A stretch of DNA of 64,000 nucleotides from assembly GCA_029207755.1 (NCBI GenBank), contig JARCOQ010000003.1, positions 99,935,982 to 99,999,981 of the forward strand, in the 5' to 3' direction. A program made the translations under genes and the position numbers. Below the pieces are notes generated by a model. It was not told where the DNA came from and did no database searches. It saw only the letters and a list, made by a program, of their open reading frames with translations. Positions 37,301 through 50,175 of this stretch are shown in pieces (the stretch's first letter is position 1; each line of letters starts with the position of its first letter). Source of the DNA: Chamaea fasciata. Lineage: Eukaryota; Chordata; Aves; Passeriformes; Sylviidae.

Positions 37301-38615
37301 TCCAATCTAATTTTCCACGAATTTGAATGTAACAGCAATTTCCATTAAAATGTTAGACTATCTGTTTCTGATGCCAGGATAGGGAAAAAAACCACATCTT
37401 TCCCTAATACACTTACTACCACAAACTGAAACTAATTAAGAAATAAAAGTGCATGTCTATTATGCACATAGGCATCCTATGTGTAGTAGTTTTTTCTCAC
37501 CAAATTGTAACCATATAGTTGGACATCTAATCTGCATTAGGCAGCCAGTTGGAGGTTTGTCTTTCTCATTTCTCTGCACATTACCTCAGCACATGTAGGT
37601 TGTTCCCAAAGTCCAGCCTGGGAGCACTACACATGTCCTAGCCATCCATAACAAAAGACAGAAGCACTACCAGAAGGTGCCTTTAAATACAGTGAATTCA
37701 GATGAAGCCTAGGCCAAATATTTTTTAATTACTTCAGTAGAGAGATGTGAGTTGAACTTTACTTTAAATTTCATGGTGAGGTTTATATGAAAACTCCCCA
37801 AAGAAAGCTTTATAACAGAAGAATGTAAAAAATGGTTGAAATTCAGAAGAAAAGAGTGATGTCATGTCTCCACCTGGTCTGCAAAGGGAAAGGAAGGATC
37901 CTTGTCTATCCTGTATGTGACATGGCCAGCCATGGGAAAGGTGTGAGGCCTGGCACTGACCTGCACATCCAAAACTAAGCCAAAACCAGATTGTTGTGAA
38001 TCCCACCTGCTGCAGAACAAATCACTGATCAGCCTGTTGGCATGCAGCATGGGGTGATCCACCCAACATCCCCACAGGATGTGACTGCAGGGAGAGCCTG
38101 GATCTCAGAGATTTTAGGCACTGGCCTGATACAGTGCAGGTAAATGCAGACAGCCTCAGAAATGCCTTTCAAATGCTTTAGAGACATAGAGATGGTTGGA
38201 TACTGGCAGAACTTCAGTAAGGGAAAGATTAACTCACTTGATTGCAGGTTTGAGCCACATTTACCTGCAAATCTGCCTTCAGTTGTCACATGTACACATT
38301 TTCCTCTATGAAAAGAGAATCTCATGTGCTTCTGATTGCATCCATGAGGCTCTCTGGTCTCCTCTGTTCCTGCTAAGGGTCCCTTCACCATCCCATTATC
38401 TTCTTTCCTGGCCTTACCTCATACAGTATTTCCCAGCTGCTCACTGTCCTGACATTCTCTTGTCCTTCCAATCTCTTCCTTATCTCATATTTTCCAGATC
38501 TGTCATTGTCCTTTTCTGATTTTCCGTATCTTCCTCCCACACCTTACATTCCCATCTGCAGTCTTCTGCACAAGATTTTACATTTCTTTAGCAGCAACTG
38601 CTGGCAAACAGTGGT
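34360..38615. other. Unique non-coding sequence
   Basis: Minor TA and GATA runs occur at 37158-37216. A weak CR1-like word near 35048 was not long enough to call. Frames of 120-123 codons on the minus strand (36257-36628, 38029-38391) have no other support. Confidence 0.45.
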
Positions 38616-38662
38616 GGTTGCCATTGCCCATGGTAACCATTTGCCCATTTATATGGGCAAAT
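38616..38662. repeat. Two adjacent short hairpins
   Basis: GGTTGCCAT (38616-38624) pairs with ATGGTAACC (38630-38638) with one G-T wobble. Directly abutting it, ATTTGCCCAT (38639-38648) pairs perfectly with ATGGGCAAAT (38653-38662) around a 4-base loop. A smaller AGCAG/CTGCT hairpin lies just upstream near 38590. Confidence 0.75.
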
Positions 38663-39289
38663 ATGACCAAAATCCATGCTGTCAGAAGGAATAATATCAG
38701 GCATATCCAATTTGTTTGGATCACATAGATCTCATAACTGCTCCAGACCAGAGGAACTGCACCCTAACACACAGCAAATGGTTTTCCCTGCAATGGCTCT
38801 TCCACAGCCCAAGAAAAATTGCACTATCACAGAGACTTGACCATGGGAATGTCCTTTGATTGACATCCAAAATTCATATGTGGAACTCCAAACAGATGCT
38901 ATTGTGGTTCACAATATATTTTTTTATCACCAATGAACTCCACAAAGATTTCCTCCATCTTAGCTTTCTGTCTAAAGACAGTAAAATTGTGACCATTAAT
39001 TTCCAACTAGTTATAATCTTATTGTACTTACCAAGTAAAATTGAATCTGCACAAATTTTCTTGCCACTGGGTATGTAGAGTTCAGTTATTAAAATGTACT
39101 TTCAAGTTGGGAAAATGTTGCCAGCAGTAGATCTGTGGCTTTGTACACTGGCAAATATAAATCAAAAGAGTATCCTTGAAAAAAATTAATTTGCTCCCAA
39201 AATGAGAAATGAAGATGCAATTTTGAAAAATCTACAACAGCAATCTGAGGAAAGAGAGACCGAGTGCTTTAAGAGAACCCTTAAAATGA
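38663..39289. other. Unique AT-rich non-coding sequence
   Basis: Nothing was recognised. Confidence 0.5.
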
Positions 39290-39560
39290 TAAAATAAATT
39301 CAAAAGCCCATTTTTGCTTCTTTAATATCTTCATGTAAAAGCTTCTGGCTCTAATTAGAATCTTCAAATCACTCAACTAACATCCACTGCTACAAAGTGA
39401 TAACAAACTTAAATCACAGGACTGTTCTTTTGAAAATGAAGAATTCTGGTCTCAGAGATAATTAAATCTTAATCGATTGAGGCCTTATCTGATTATAAAC
39501 CTTTATTATCTTTCTGTCACCTTCTAATCACAATATACTTCTTGACTGTCCTAGCACAAG
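39290..39560. promoter_or_regulatory. Candidate conserved non-coding element
   Basis: This repeat-free AT-rich stretch has dense developmental-factor words: CTAATTAG, GATAATTAAATC, TTAATCGATTGA, CTTATCTGATTATAAA and TTATTATCTTTCTG. It has the texture of a vertebrate enhancer. No alignment could be run, so conservation is unproven. Confidence 0.2.
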
Positions 39561-41196
39561 ACTGCTCAATCACTTAGGCCAAAATGAGAACAACTTTTCA
39601 GACAAAGGCTTTAATTGGATTAAGGGCACTGTCAAGCTTGGCTTCTCATAACCACTTGTTTTGGCTTCCTAAGCCTACTGCTAATGCCATGGAAAATTTG
39701 TTTTTTCCTAAAGATAAGACTGTCACCAGTGTTTGATCTTGTGGAGGGGTGCAAATGGACTGTGGTCCTGCAGATTTCAGTGGGATGGAATCAAGGATGT
39801 GTCCCACTAGGGTCGCAAAGGATCCAGGAAAAAATATGTGGCACACTAAGTGGGAGGAGATTAATGACTGTCAGGTTGACAGGATGCAGAGAGAACTGAA
39901 CACCAGCTTTGAGTAAGAGTGACATTTTAATGGAAGTAAAGTGAATGCTGGCATGTGCCTTAGTGGAGAAAGACAGCACATCCTGTGAAACAGTTCTGAT
40001 CAAATGAAAACTAAATGCCAAACATAAGATGCCTATATTTTATCACCAAAATGTAGCTGGATCTCCCTCTCTGTTCTGCTTTGTTAACTGGTCTTCATCA
40101 AACCAGAAAAGCAGGTCACACTTATTCACATAGCCAAATGCAGAGTCAGTTTCTAATAATAAATAATGAAATTTAAGATTTAGGACAGATCTAGTTAATG
40201 GCAACAAAAACCATCAGAGGCAACAGATCCTATTCTGAGTTTCCCATAACCTCACACATGTGTGGTTCAAAGATTTCAGTAAGTAAAGGGGATAATTAGC
40301 AGTTTGCCTCTACTATTTCCTAAATTACTTTCCTATTTCTTTCATTGGTTCTTCCACATACCAATCTAAAACCTATTTTTAATGCAACACCTTTCATATT
40401 TTTAGTGTCATTTCCCTATAAAACTAGTGAGTAATTATGAAATCTTCGAATTTTTCCTATGAGTTAGCAACAGTTCTAAAGCAGGACTCTCCTTCAAAAG
40501 AACGACCTGTTGAAAAATTACAAAAATTACATTGGGACCAGAAATTTCATTAGTAAAAAGCATCAAACAAAGCACCCAATTCTCCAAAGTTTTTATCTGT
40601 TCAAATGTCCTTTTATTACACTCCCCTGGGGGCAATTTTAAAAATATTTTTTGCTATTGATCAGGTAAAGCATCCACCTGAATTCCTGAGCATGCAGTCT
40701 TCTCCCTGAACCATGACCAAATGCAACACAGAGGTGAAAGGAAAGAAAATTTTGGGGGCTCCAGACAAGTCCCCATTGTGCAGTCAGGTGTGGCTGGTGC
40801 AGGGAGGTAGGTTGGTGCAGAGAGAAGAAACTGAGTGAGACACAGCCCCTCAGAGGCCAGGGCAGACTCAGGAATTTAATCCAAGGCTCTCAAATCCTGT
40901 CTCAGCATCTCCTCTCTGTTAGATCAATGTAGCTAATGGCCAAAAGATGGTCAAAAAGAATCAGTTTTGCAGAAAGTGAAAAAAACTTACCGCTTCTGAA
41001 ATGTAGCAACAGCAGGTGCAATGACAAAACTTCATGTCCATTGAGGGGGGTTTCCACACTCTTTCTTTATAAAGTTCTTCTTAAAGTACTTTTCTCTTTA
41101 TGAATTTCAATGTAGATATGGAGTTCAGGACAGAGTTGCCTGGATTGCAGGAGACACAGGCTGTGAGATGATGCCTGCTGTGGTTTATGTGGTAAC
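39561..41196. other. Unique non-coding sequence
   Basis: Nothing was recognised. Confidence 0.5.
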
Positions 41197-41216
41197 ACTT
41201 TTTCCTCTTACATTTG

Positions 41217-41810
41217 ATGCAGGATGACATGGATCACCCTATGGTTGGATTCCTCTGGACAGATCAAGAGGATTGGAGAATCTGGGCTTCATTTCCTTCA
41301 CATGCTTTTCCCCATCTGGGCTGGATAGTACAGCTCGAGCCTTGGGATGCCTGCATACTCCTCTGCTTCCCTCCTGGAGCATCTCATCAGCATTTGGTTA
41401 TCATTCAGGGTGCTCACTGCCCCATCCATCAATGCTGGCAAAGTCACACTTCTAATGCTAACCGCCTAACAGGTTCTTCTCTCCACTCTGCTTTCCTGAA
41501 CCTGTCTTCACACAGACCTGCCAGTGATCCTGTGCTGCAGAAACAGATGGACACAGGCTGCTGCACCTCGCAGCTACACAACTGCACTGCACTTCATTTC
41601 ATGGCAAAAAAGGTACCAACGTTGATTCTTGGCTGTGAGTTCCTGCAGTGCCAGGCTCCATCACAGCTGTGTGGTGCTGCTGGGTGGGCTTCTGCTGCCT
41701 GCCCAGCTGAGCTGAGCCCTCTGAGCCCAGCACCATCAGCACCCACACCCACGGCAGGGAGCAGCAAGTCAGTGCTTGGGGGCTCAGTGCAGGCACTTGA
41801 AGCATCATAA
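41217..41810 (+). CDS. Longest open frame in the window; doubtful coding potential
   Basis: From its first ATG this frame has 197 codons. A strong acceptor-like sequence (pyrimidine-rich TTTTTCCTCTTACATTTG, then ATGCAG ending at 41222) lies at its start and is in frame with it, and an AATAAA word lies at 41815-41820, just after the stop. Those two signals would fit a terminal exon. Against this, the protein is rich in His, Cys, Ser, Trp and Pro with no recognised domain or signal peptide. It is overlapped by opposite-strand frames of up to 128 codons, and the region is locally GC-rich, which favours chance open frames. A non-coding RNA exon or pure chance is more likely than a protein gene. 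Confidence 0.12.
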   Translation: MQDDMDHPMVGFLWTDQEDWRIWASFPSHAFPHLGWIVQLEPWDACILLCFPPGASHQHLVIIQGAHCPIHQCWQSHTSNANRLTGSSLHSAFLNLSSHRPASDPVLQKQMDTGCCTSQLHNCTALHFMAKKVPTLILGCEFLQCQAPSQLCGAAGWASAACPAELSPLSPAPSAPTPTAGSSKSVLGGSVQALEAS

Positions 41811-41820
41811 CATAAATAAA

Positions 41821-44800
41821 CTATGGGTGAGATGAAGGGAGAAATAGTCAAATAATTTCCTGTTGTGTAATTACAATAAAAATAGCTAATCCTGAATAAA
41901 GTTATTGCTTCATTCTTGTATCCATGGCAACAGAAATGGAGCCTGGTAGACTGGCTGCAGATGAACGCAGCGTTCTCCATCCCACCAACTAGCTCAGCCT
42001 GCCCAGTGTTTCAGCAGGCAGGTGAGGAAGGGCTGGTCTTCTGCTGGGGTGAGCTCTGTCCTGTGGTGAGAGGGACCAGGGGCAGGGAAACACAGCTCCA
42101 GGCTCAGCAAGCTCTGCATAAGCCCATTACACTTTCAGAGCATCCTGCTCTGCTCCCTGGGCCTTTTCTATAGGCAGGCATAGGGGATCAAGGAGAAATC
42201 CACAGTGCAGAATGTTCTTTGGCCCAAGTGAAGGCAGAGTGTCTGAATTCTCAGTCAGAAATCAGCACAAATCAAATGACAGGTGACCAGGGGACCAACA
42301 TTTCTCCATGTGCAGCAACAGGTTTCAGTGCTTGTCTCAGGTGCTAACTGAAGTCAGCTGGTGCAATTTGCATTCTGACCTATAAAGGGGCTCGGTGTGT
42401 TTCTGATAATCTGTGAATTACCTATTGACATTGATATGTTTGTGCTTCCTCTGTGAAACTTTATACAAGTCACAGAGGGCCAGTGAGCAGCAGGTCAGTA
42501 TCTCCATTTTGGACAATATCCTCATTTCATCCCCAGTGAGTTTGTTAAAATTGATGATAATGATGTCGACATCAATATTTTCTGGAAAATAGTAACTACC
42601 ACACAGGTACAGAAGCATGCCTTCAATTCCCAACTGGAAAAGCTCCCTTATTTCAAGTTCTCTTGCCCTATCTAATGTTTATTTTACAAGTTAAAGTGCA
42701 AGAGATGAGGACTTGGATAAAAATTTCAAATGTCATGTCCAGGTGAACAGAGGCCACAAGTGTATCCCAGTCACATTTATGTTTATTTCCGTGTTCTCAT
42801 CTCCTGCTTATAATTAATTGCTGATCATAAAATTCCTCCTCATGAAATGGATATTACATTTGATTATAGTAATCAGTTTTCCTTTGATATTAATGTTCCT
42901 TTAAGTACAGTGAATTGCATTGAATATTTAATGGAAAATAATATAATACAAAATCTTATATGTTCCACTGATGACATAGCACCAGAAACACATAAAGTTC
43001 TTGCAACTTTATGTATGAAGAAGCAGCTTTTCTAATCAAAGTACTGGGAATAATAATTTAAAAAAAACTTCTGTAAAATAATATCATAAGGATTATGAAA
43101 ATTGTGAACGCTGAGCTGCTGGGAAAAATAAAACCACTTTACTGTGTTTTTCAGATCACAGGAAGATGGGTGAATAGCCTCCTTTAAAGAGGTAACCATT
43201 TACAGAATACAGGATCACTTCTTGGCGAAAAATAACTGTGCAAAGTCGGACATACCAATCTGTGTTATGTAATACTGTTAATTTTTTTCTGTTTGTGAGT
43301 TGTAGTTGTTGGGTTTTTTTTCCTCAAGGGCAATATTTGACTGAGATGCCATCTTTAGTGGACGGCATTTCTATAGGGATTTTTATTCATTAGAAGAAAC
43401 TAAGCTGGGGGGGAAGAAATGACCAAAGGAATCTAGGCTCTTTTTGATGCTTTAGTTCAACTAGCTTTCTGTAGCATGGCTTTTGTTGGCAGCAGAGAAC
43501 CATTCTATAAAGAAGAGTCAGCCTTCTGCTGCTGACCTCTTATATGCAAATGTGAATTTAAGCTTTATTCCTAAATATCCTCTATGCACATTAGTAAACA
43601 ATTCATTCCCTACTCAAACATTGTCTAGTTTGGAGGGTGACTGACATGACTTGTCTCGCACTTGTGCAGCTGACTCTGCTATCCCCAGCACCCACACTGC
43701 ATAGAGGGACAGATTCTGCTCAGCCACCCTCTGGCAGCAGTCCTGCCCTGACACAGCTGTTTCAGGGATGGGCCAGCAATCCTACAGGATGGACAAACAT
43801 GGGCCAGCACTGCCCAGGTCCTCACCTTGTTTAGTTTACTGGTAGGGAAATAACTTTTATGGCTGAGAGGCAGCTTAGTTTCTCCCAGCAGCTGCTCATC
43901 CGAAGGTTAACAGAAAGCTCTCACAGTCACACCAATGTTCAGAGTTAATCCATCAGGCACTATTTGCAGTTGATCTGAATCACTGGTGTGACTGGAAGAG
44001 GCAGTGACGGAAGTGAAAGACTGCTGGCTGATCCCCACTCAAAAAAAAAATTGCCTCTGAATCCCAAGGACACTTACATGAAAAATCTCCTGTTTTCCTC
44101 AATATCTGTTACATTTATCAACAGCAGTCTGTACTCCTCTAAAGCCCTTCGCAAACCCTGTTATTGTGTTCCTTTCACCCACAGGTTCTGCAGTCTCCAC
44201 CTCTCCTTCACTGCCACCCTCTCAAGTATTTTTAGCCACAGTGGTTGTGTCCTTTGCCAGTGATTCTTCTCTACTTTTCTTCTGCCACAACCAGCCACAT
44301 CCATCTTAGTAAACTGAACAGTGTTAGGAAGGTCACCTTGGTAGGAGGGTCACAGCTGCAATTCTGTCCATCATCCCAAGCAATTCCTATGAAGTGTTCA
44401 TGGGTTGGGACAGAAGGATCTTCTGGTGTTTCTTTCAGCAGGTGATTTCAGTGCAGCTTCTGTTTCAGTGCAGTGCCCATTTTGAAGCAGAAGAGAGCAT
44501 GACATGACTGACATGGCCAGGCCATGCCGTGTTACTGCACTCCCCTGCTCCAGGAGTGCCTCTCCTCCTCTCCAGACACAGGGCTAGTCTGTGCAAGGGT
44601 GGCACAGTGAGCTGGTCCTGGCACCATTTAGTATCTCAGCCACAAGCTAATAAGCAGATGTATTAAATGGGATCTCAGTGTAATGGTAGTTGGGGTATTT
44701 AATTCTTGCTGCAAAATTTTAGGGCCTCAGTTATTGTCAATCTATTCCCTTAATGTGCTTATTCACTATTTGGACTCAGTGATGAAAGCCCTCTATTCCA

Positions 44801-47344
44801 TTACAATGGAAGGGAAATGCTTTCTTATGAACACTGCAAGTGCTGTGGGCACAAGGGAGGAGCAACCTGAATTTGTGACCCCCAGGTGAGACAGGTGATG
44901 CTGAAGGTGATGAGCTGTTGGGGAAAAAGAAGCTTCACCATTTGGACAGTGGCTGCACTGTGCCATAGCAGGTCCGATGCTGATGGAAACAACTGGCACC
45001 ACACCACCAGGAGCTCTCCAGTGAACGTGGGCAGCTGTCCTGTCACCCAGCTCCAGCACAGCACCTATTGTAGGCAACACCTGAGAGAAATTACTGGTGT
45101 TTTCCTACAGAAAGAATGGTGGAGCAAATAAATATTTTCTCATTATTTTCAAATATTTTCTTCAATATTTTTCAATCTTTTTTTTCAAAACAAAATACAG
45201 AAAAAATATTATCAGAAGCCGTTTCTGAAATTATCTCCCATGTGTTCTCTTTAACAAATGTTGTTTTTATCCTGATTTTCCCGAACAAAACAAAACATAT
45301 TGCTACAGAAAAAAATACTGCTATTAGTGTTGTTCTGTCTGCTACAGTAGCAAAGGACTGTGGTCCAGTGAGCCAGTATGGGGTGCAGGAGAGCTATGTG
45401 CGCATAAGGTTTAATCTTGCTTTCTGAAGCTGAATCCTTTCCTGTGCAGCCCAGGTGGGCCATCATGTGATAGCAAGGGCAATTCTCCTGTAAGACACTG
45501 CAGGATTGGGAGGAATAATGGTCCCAGGCAGCTCATGAAGCACCCACTATACACAGCGGGGCTCTGCCAAGCCACATTCACAAGAATGGCACATTTTCAG
45601 AGACCTCTTGTTTAAAACAATTCCATTTCTTTTCATCTTTGGAGCCTGACTTGGGCTTGCTCATGTTAAAACCCTTTCCACCCAGCACAACACTGGCAGA
45701 CATAACTGGGCACAATAGGAAGTAAAACTCTTAGTGGTGTCAGAGATCTCAAGTCACAATTGTAAGTAAAACTAGTAAAAATTCAGAGGCAGCAACAATA
45801 AGGCAATACAGAATCTGGCAATTCACACTTTTATCTAAAGCTCTAGCATCTGATTGATCTCACAGACTCAGAAAGACATATGACTTTTACACAAAACATA
45901 TTTACATTATTAATGGACTGTCTCCAGGATTCCTTGTTTGGGGGTGGGAAAGGGGAGTATAAGGTTTTGGTTGCTTTTAAAAAGACCCCACACACCTTCT
46001 GAGGGAAATAAAATTGCATTATTAGTTCCTAAAAGAAATATGTTATTGAATAGATTTTTAAAAGTTTTCCAGGGTTCTGTAAAATGGTTTGTAATGTCAA
46101 ATCTAAATAAACATTAATTTCCTGAGCATGTAAAAACATGGGTTAGGGTACAACTTTTTTTCTTTTGTACAGGTTATAAGAGTAGCTATCCCTACCCACA
46201 AAACCATTATTACTGTAGCTGAACAAATTACTGCAATGCATAATTTATGTTGTGTATTTATTTATTTCCATTTATGAATCATCTAGCTATATTTTTTTAA
46301 GTTAGCTCTTTGCACTGTTTTAGCATTTTAAAATTATTGTTTCCCCTTGTGGCTGACTGGTTGCTCAGGGTTAGAAGTTAATATGTGAATTCAGTGAGTA
46401 AGCATCTAAGTCACCCAACATCTCTTCTACTCCCAGACTAGGAAATTGCACTTTCAGTAGGACCTTAACCTACATAAATCATGTGTTTGGTACCCTCAAG
46501 GTGATCCAGTTTGAGGTGAAGAAGTGTGACAAGTTAGGGATGCTTTAAAATACTTCCCTTTCCCCTTTACTTGATGTATTTTTGAGCAAGCAGAGTCAAC
46601 AAAGCGTTCCATTTAAAATAACAGAGACGCAGGAGACTCAACATACCAATTTCAGTTTCAGAAAGCAGCAGTGGCCCCTCTCTCCAGATCCCCTTGGCAT
46701 TATTGTGCCATCACCATTACCCTGAAGATGGTGGATGGTACCAGGGTACACTGGGTGCTGTATAGACACAAGACTTGCAAGTCTAAGGCTGTGAATCCTA
46801 AGGAGCTTATGACTAACCCAGAAAAATAAAAAGCCCCAAACAAATACACAAAGAGAGACAGATGCACAACAGGATGAGGGATTCAGCCACAGACATGTGG
46901 TGAGCTGGAAGCAGAGGTTAATAGAGTGTCTGGGTCTCATACATGCTATCCTTGGGGGATCATGCCACATTCTCTTTATGGACTGAAAGCACTCAGCTGT
47001 GCCACATCAAGTTGTTTTTCCAGTAGAAAGACTGGAAATAACCCATATGGAATCAGTGATATGGGTGGGACAGTAATATATCTCATTACCACCACCTACA
47101 GAAACAGGTACATCTCAAGAGCCTTCTCAGGATCATCACATCCCTGCAATTTCTGTGTATGCCTTCAGATGTGTTTTATCAGTTCCTCTCATGGGCCATT
47201 TTTTCTGACTTGAAGGAGACCTTAGATCATATCTGCTACTTGAAATAAACCTAACCAAAAATATATTTGGGATGGCTGTCAAGACAGTTTCTCGAAAATG
47301 TGAGCTCTCTGCAACCTCTTCCCTATGAAATCATTTCCTCTAAC
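41821..47344. other. Unique non-coding sequence
   Basis: AT-rich T/A patches occur at 45128-45190 and 46200-46310. A minus-strand frame of 71 codons at 42418-42633 was examined and not recognised. No repeat family was identified. Confidence 0.45.
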
Positions 47345-47434
47345 AAGAAAAAGAAAAAAAAAAAAGAGAAAAAAAAGAAGAAAAGAAAAAAAGAAAAAAG
47401 GAGAAAAAAAGAAGAAAAAAAAACAAAAAAAGGA
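47345..47434. repeat. Polypurine tract (A/G only)
   Basis: Seventy-nine consecutive purines (47345-47423) are followed by one C and ten more purines. The Lys/Glu-rich open frames here come from the repeat. Confidence 0.95.
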
Positions 47435-48869
47435 CAGTTTTCAAATAGTAATTTACCTCTTCCTAGGTACAGGCAAATTTAATGGTGTAATGCTGCAGCT
47501 ATTCAGACAGCTCAGAGGCATGGGATAAGGTATGGGAAGAGCTTTGTTGTGTCTGAGGGTGCAGGACTGAGTGATGTGCAGCTCTCAGGAATGTGGCTCT
47601 GTTCCTATGATGGCTCTCACTGCAACAAGCTGGGCGTGGGTTGGTGTGTCTCCTCTTGCAGTCATTTCCTCAAGCCAGTGCTTGTTCCATGTTCTCAGTC
47701 TTTCCAGGGGGTCAGAGACCACATGCTGAACAATTTGTCAAGGTCTCCACAGGGGCTCCCTCTATGTAATCTCCTCTTTGCTCCTTCAAACCCTGGCAAT
47801 CATTCCAGACCCAAGGGACCATCAACCAATGCTGAGGAGTCTCCCGCTAATCACAGCTTCAGAAAATAAGCCTTTGCTAATACTCTTCTCTACAGAAGTG
47901 ATAAATACCCCTAAATCCTTTTCCAGTCCTGCACGCACATCAGCCGTGTCTGTACTGGTCTTCCCTAACTCTTGCCTGAGCATTTTCCTCCTGTGCCCTC
48001 TGCTACCTCAGGGATGCCTCCTTCCTCACTGGCATTAGATGTACTTGGAGAAGGACCCTTCTCCCACCCCAGACCCACACCTTGCCCTGGGACCCAGGGA
48101 AGAAGCTGTGCACAGGCTGCTCCAGCCCTGCAGTCAGATGCTGCCTCAGGAAACATCCAAAGAGAAACGGGAGATGCTCCCCCAGCCCTTGTGGGCAGCT
48201 AAGAAATGGAAAGTTTGCTACAATCTCCAGCTACCAGCTTCTACTGGGAACTTATTGGGAGCTTGGAGCTTAGAAGCCTTAGTACATCTATAGATGCTTC
48301 CACAGAAAAGTGTAAACTTACATGGTTTACTAGCACAAGGAATCCCTTCCCTAATATCTGTAACTTCATCCAGAGACACAACCATCTTCTTCTGCCATGG
48401 CAGCAAACTACAGAGCATTCAGTAAAGAAGTGAAGGCCTTAGAGACCCTCTGAAGAAAGGCATAATATCTCCAAAATCGTAACTTAAAAGCTGCTAAATC
48501 AGGAGGCAGCCCTGGGAGCTGTTCCAGACAGACAGACCACGCCAGGAGGGCAGTGACAGGACATACTGTGCAAGTAGGATGGTCTCCAGGATCTGAGATT
48601 GTAGACTTGAAATAACAGCAGCAGATTTTAACAGCCTACAGATGTTTTTAAACATGGTAAGTCATATTCCAGTAAATTATGAGGGACATTGCAAAGCAAG
48701 CCTGATTCCACAGGACCCAATGGAACTACACCAGTGAGATCCCTAAATACATATCAAAGAGTTTGACTAAAGTATGACTTCCTGCAGTTTCTGGCTGATG
48801 TGCCCCTTCAGGCTTTCAGCAAGACAGTGACATTCCATCCAAAGGTTCAAGGCAGAATTTAAAATATCA
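47435..48869. other. Unique, moderately GC-rich non-coding sequence
   Basis: Many overlapping frames of 60-106 codons on both strands between 47549 and 48433 reflect composition, not genes. Nothing was recognised. Confidence 0.45.
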
Positions 48870-49210
48870 CCAGCTATCCAATATATAAGAATAAGCATTT
48901 GACAGATGACGATGAATAGTACTGTACACATCAATTATTAATAGCATCCATTCATCGTCAGCAGTCCCAGTAGAAAAGCAGGAATGTACTCTCTAATGCT
49001 GATCATAATTGTACCAGCCATAGAAAGTGACAGGCCTTGCTGTGAGCCCTACTGGTGAAGGACACCATTAATTATCACAGTGGAAGGAGGAATGATTTGC
49101 CTTTGTCACAAAAACAAATCTCAGCACTTGTTAATTCAGCAAAAGGAAAACTGCTGAGATGTGTTAATTTGTCATATTGGAATAAATCTGGAAGGCTAGA
49201 ACAGTGTTTT
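48870..49210. promoter_or_regulatory. Candidate conserved non-coding element with an inverted repeat
   Basis: This repeat-free AT-rich stretch contains TGACGATGAAT at 48907-48917 and its exact reverse complement ATTCATCGTCA at 48950-48960. The 32 bases between them include TCAATTATTAATAGC. Further homeodomain-type words (CATTAATTATCAC, TTGTTAATTCAGC) follow. The two CpG-containing arms stand out in CpG-poor sequence. The enhancer role is inferred from texture only. Confidence 0.22.
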
Positions 49211-49988
49211 GATATTTAGAAAACAAAAAAAATTAGATTATTTGTCAGATTAGATTGTCTGACACTATGGATGTTGATATAAATATATGCCTCTGTAGTG
49301 CTAAAGAAAGGTGTTAGAAAGAATCCTGAATGATCCAGATGCTTACAGGATCATTTATTGTTGTTATTTGCATGGCAAGGGCACACTGAACCTTTTTTTC
49401 CCCTTATGTTTCCACATTAATTTAATATTTCACATTTAGATTTGGCCTTCTGTGGGCCAGAAAACACAAAAAATAACAGGAGCCAGGAATATTTTGTTCA
49501 TGTTTCTGGGTGGCCAAACCTATTTCAGCAGGTTTCTGGTAGGATGTGAATCGACAATATCCCAATTCCCTTTCCTGGGCAATGCAATATACAGGATAAC
49601 AGAAGAAAAATAACAGGACAAACACAATCAGCCTGATCCTCCTCTCAGCTTCCTGTCTGGATTCCTGCAAGTAAGCACTTCCCTGGAGAAGAGGTTGCAG
49701 GCAATAAACTCTTGTTATTCTAGCAGGCTAAACTTTGGGAAGGAAGATGTCTGCTCATGCAGCTGTGGGGTGACAGGATTTGCTCCCTTTTTTTTTCCCC
49801 TGTCTAATTACACAATTGGTAACAAAGTGGGGATTTGAAGGCTGAATTTTGGTATAGCTCTCCTTGGAAACTCAAACAACTATGGTGGTTTAGCAAGATC
49901 TCAAATTGCACAAGGCTGAATCAGAACAAACCAGGGAAATAACATCTGGGACTTCCCTCCAAATGTTGCTGCTATTCCTGTGAGCATT
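49211..49988. other. Unique AT-rich non-coding sequence
   Basis: Nothing was recognised up to the CR1 3' end. Confidence 0.5.
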
Positions 49989-50175
49989 TCACGGAATTGT
50001 AGAATGGTTTGGGTAGGAAAAGACCTTAAAGATCATCCAGTTCTAAGCCTGCCTGCCACAGGCAGGGACATCTTCCACTAGACCAGGTTGCTCAGAGTCC
50101 CATCCAGCCAGACTTCGAACACTCCCAGGGACAGGACGTCCACAGCTTCTCTGGGCAACCTGTTCCAGTGCCTCA
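49989..50175 (-). mobile_element. CR1 LINE 3' end, antisense
   Basis: The plus strand reads as the reverse complement of an avian CR1 3' terminus: GGAATTGTAGAATGGTTTGG (49993), GACCTTAAAGATCATCCAG (50022), CTTCCACTAGACCAGGTTGC (50071), and CTCTGGGCAACCTGTTCCAG (50149). The left edge carries the degenerate terminal octamer region, so the true 3' end is present. The element is truncated at its 5' side after about 190 bp, the usual outcome of CR1 target-primed reverse transcription. Confidence 0.93.

Noticed and set aside
42418..42633. Minus-strand 71-codon frame that looked protein-like
   Set aside because: No recognised family, no splice sites in the right place and AT-rich composition.
47267..47482. 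Lys/Glu-rich frames
   Set aside because: They are translations of the polypurine tract.
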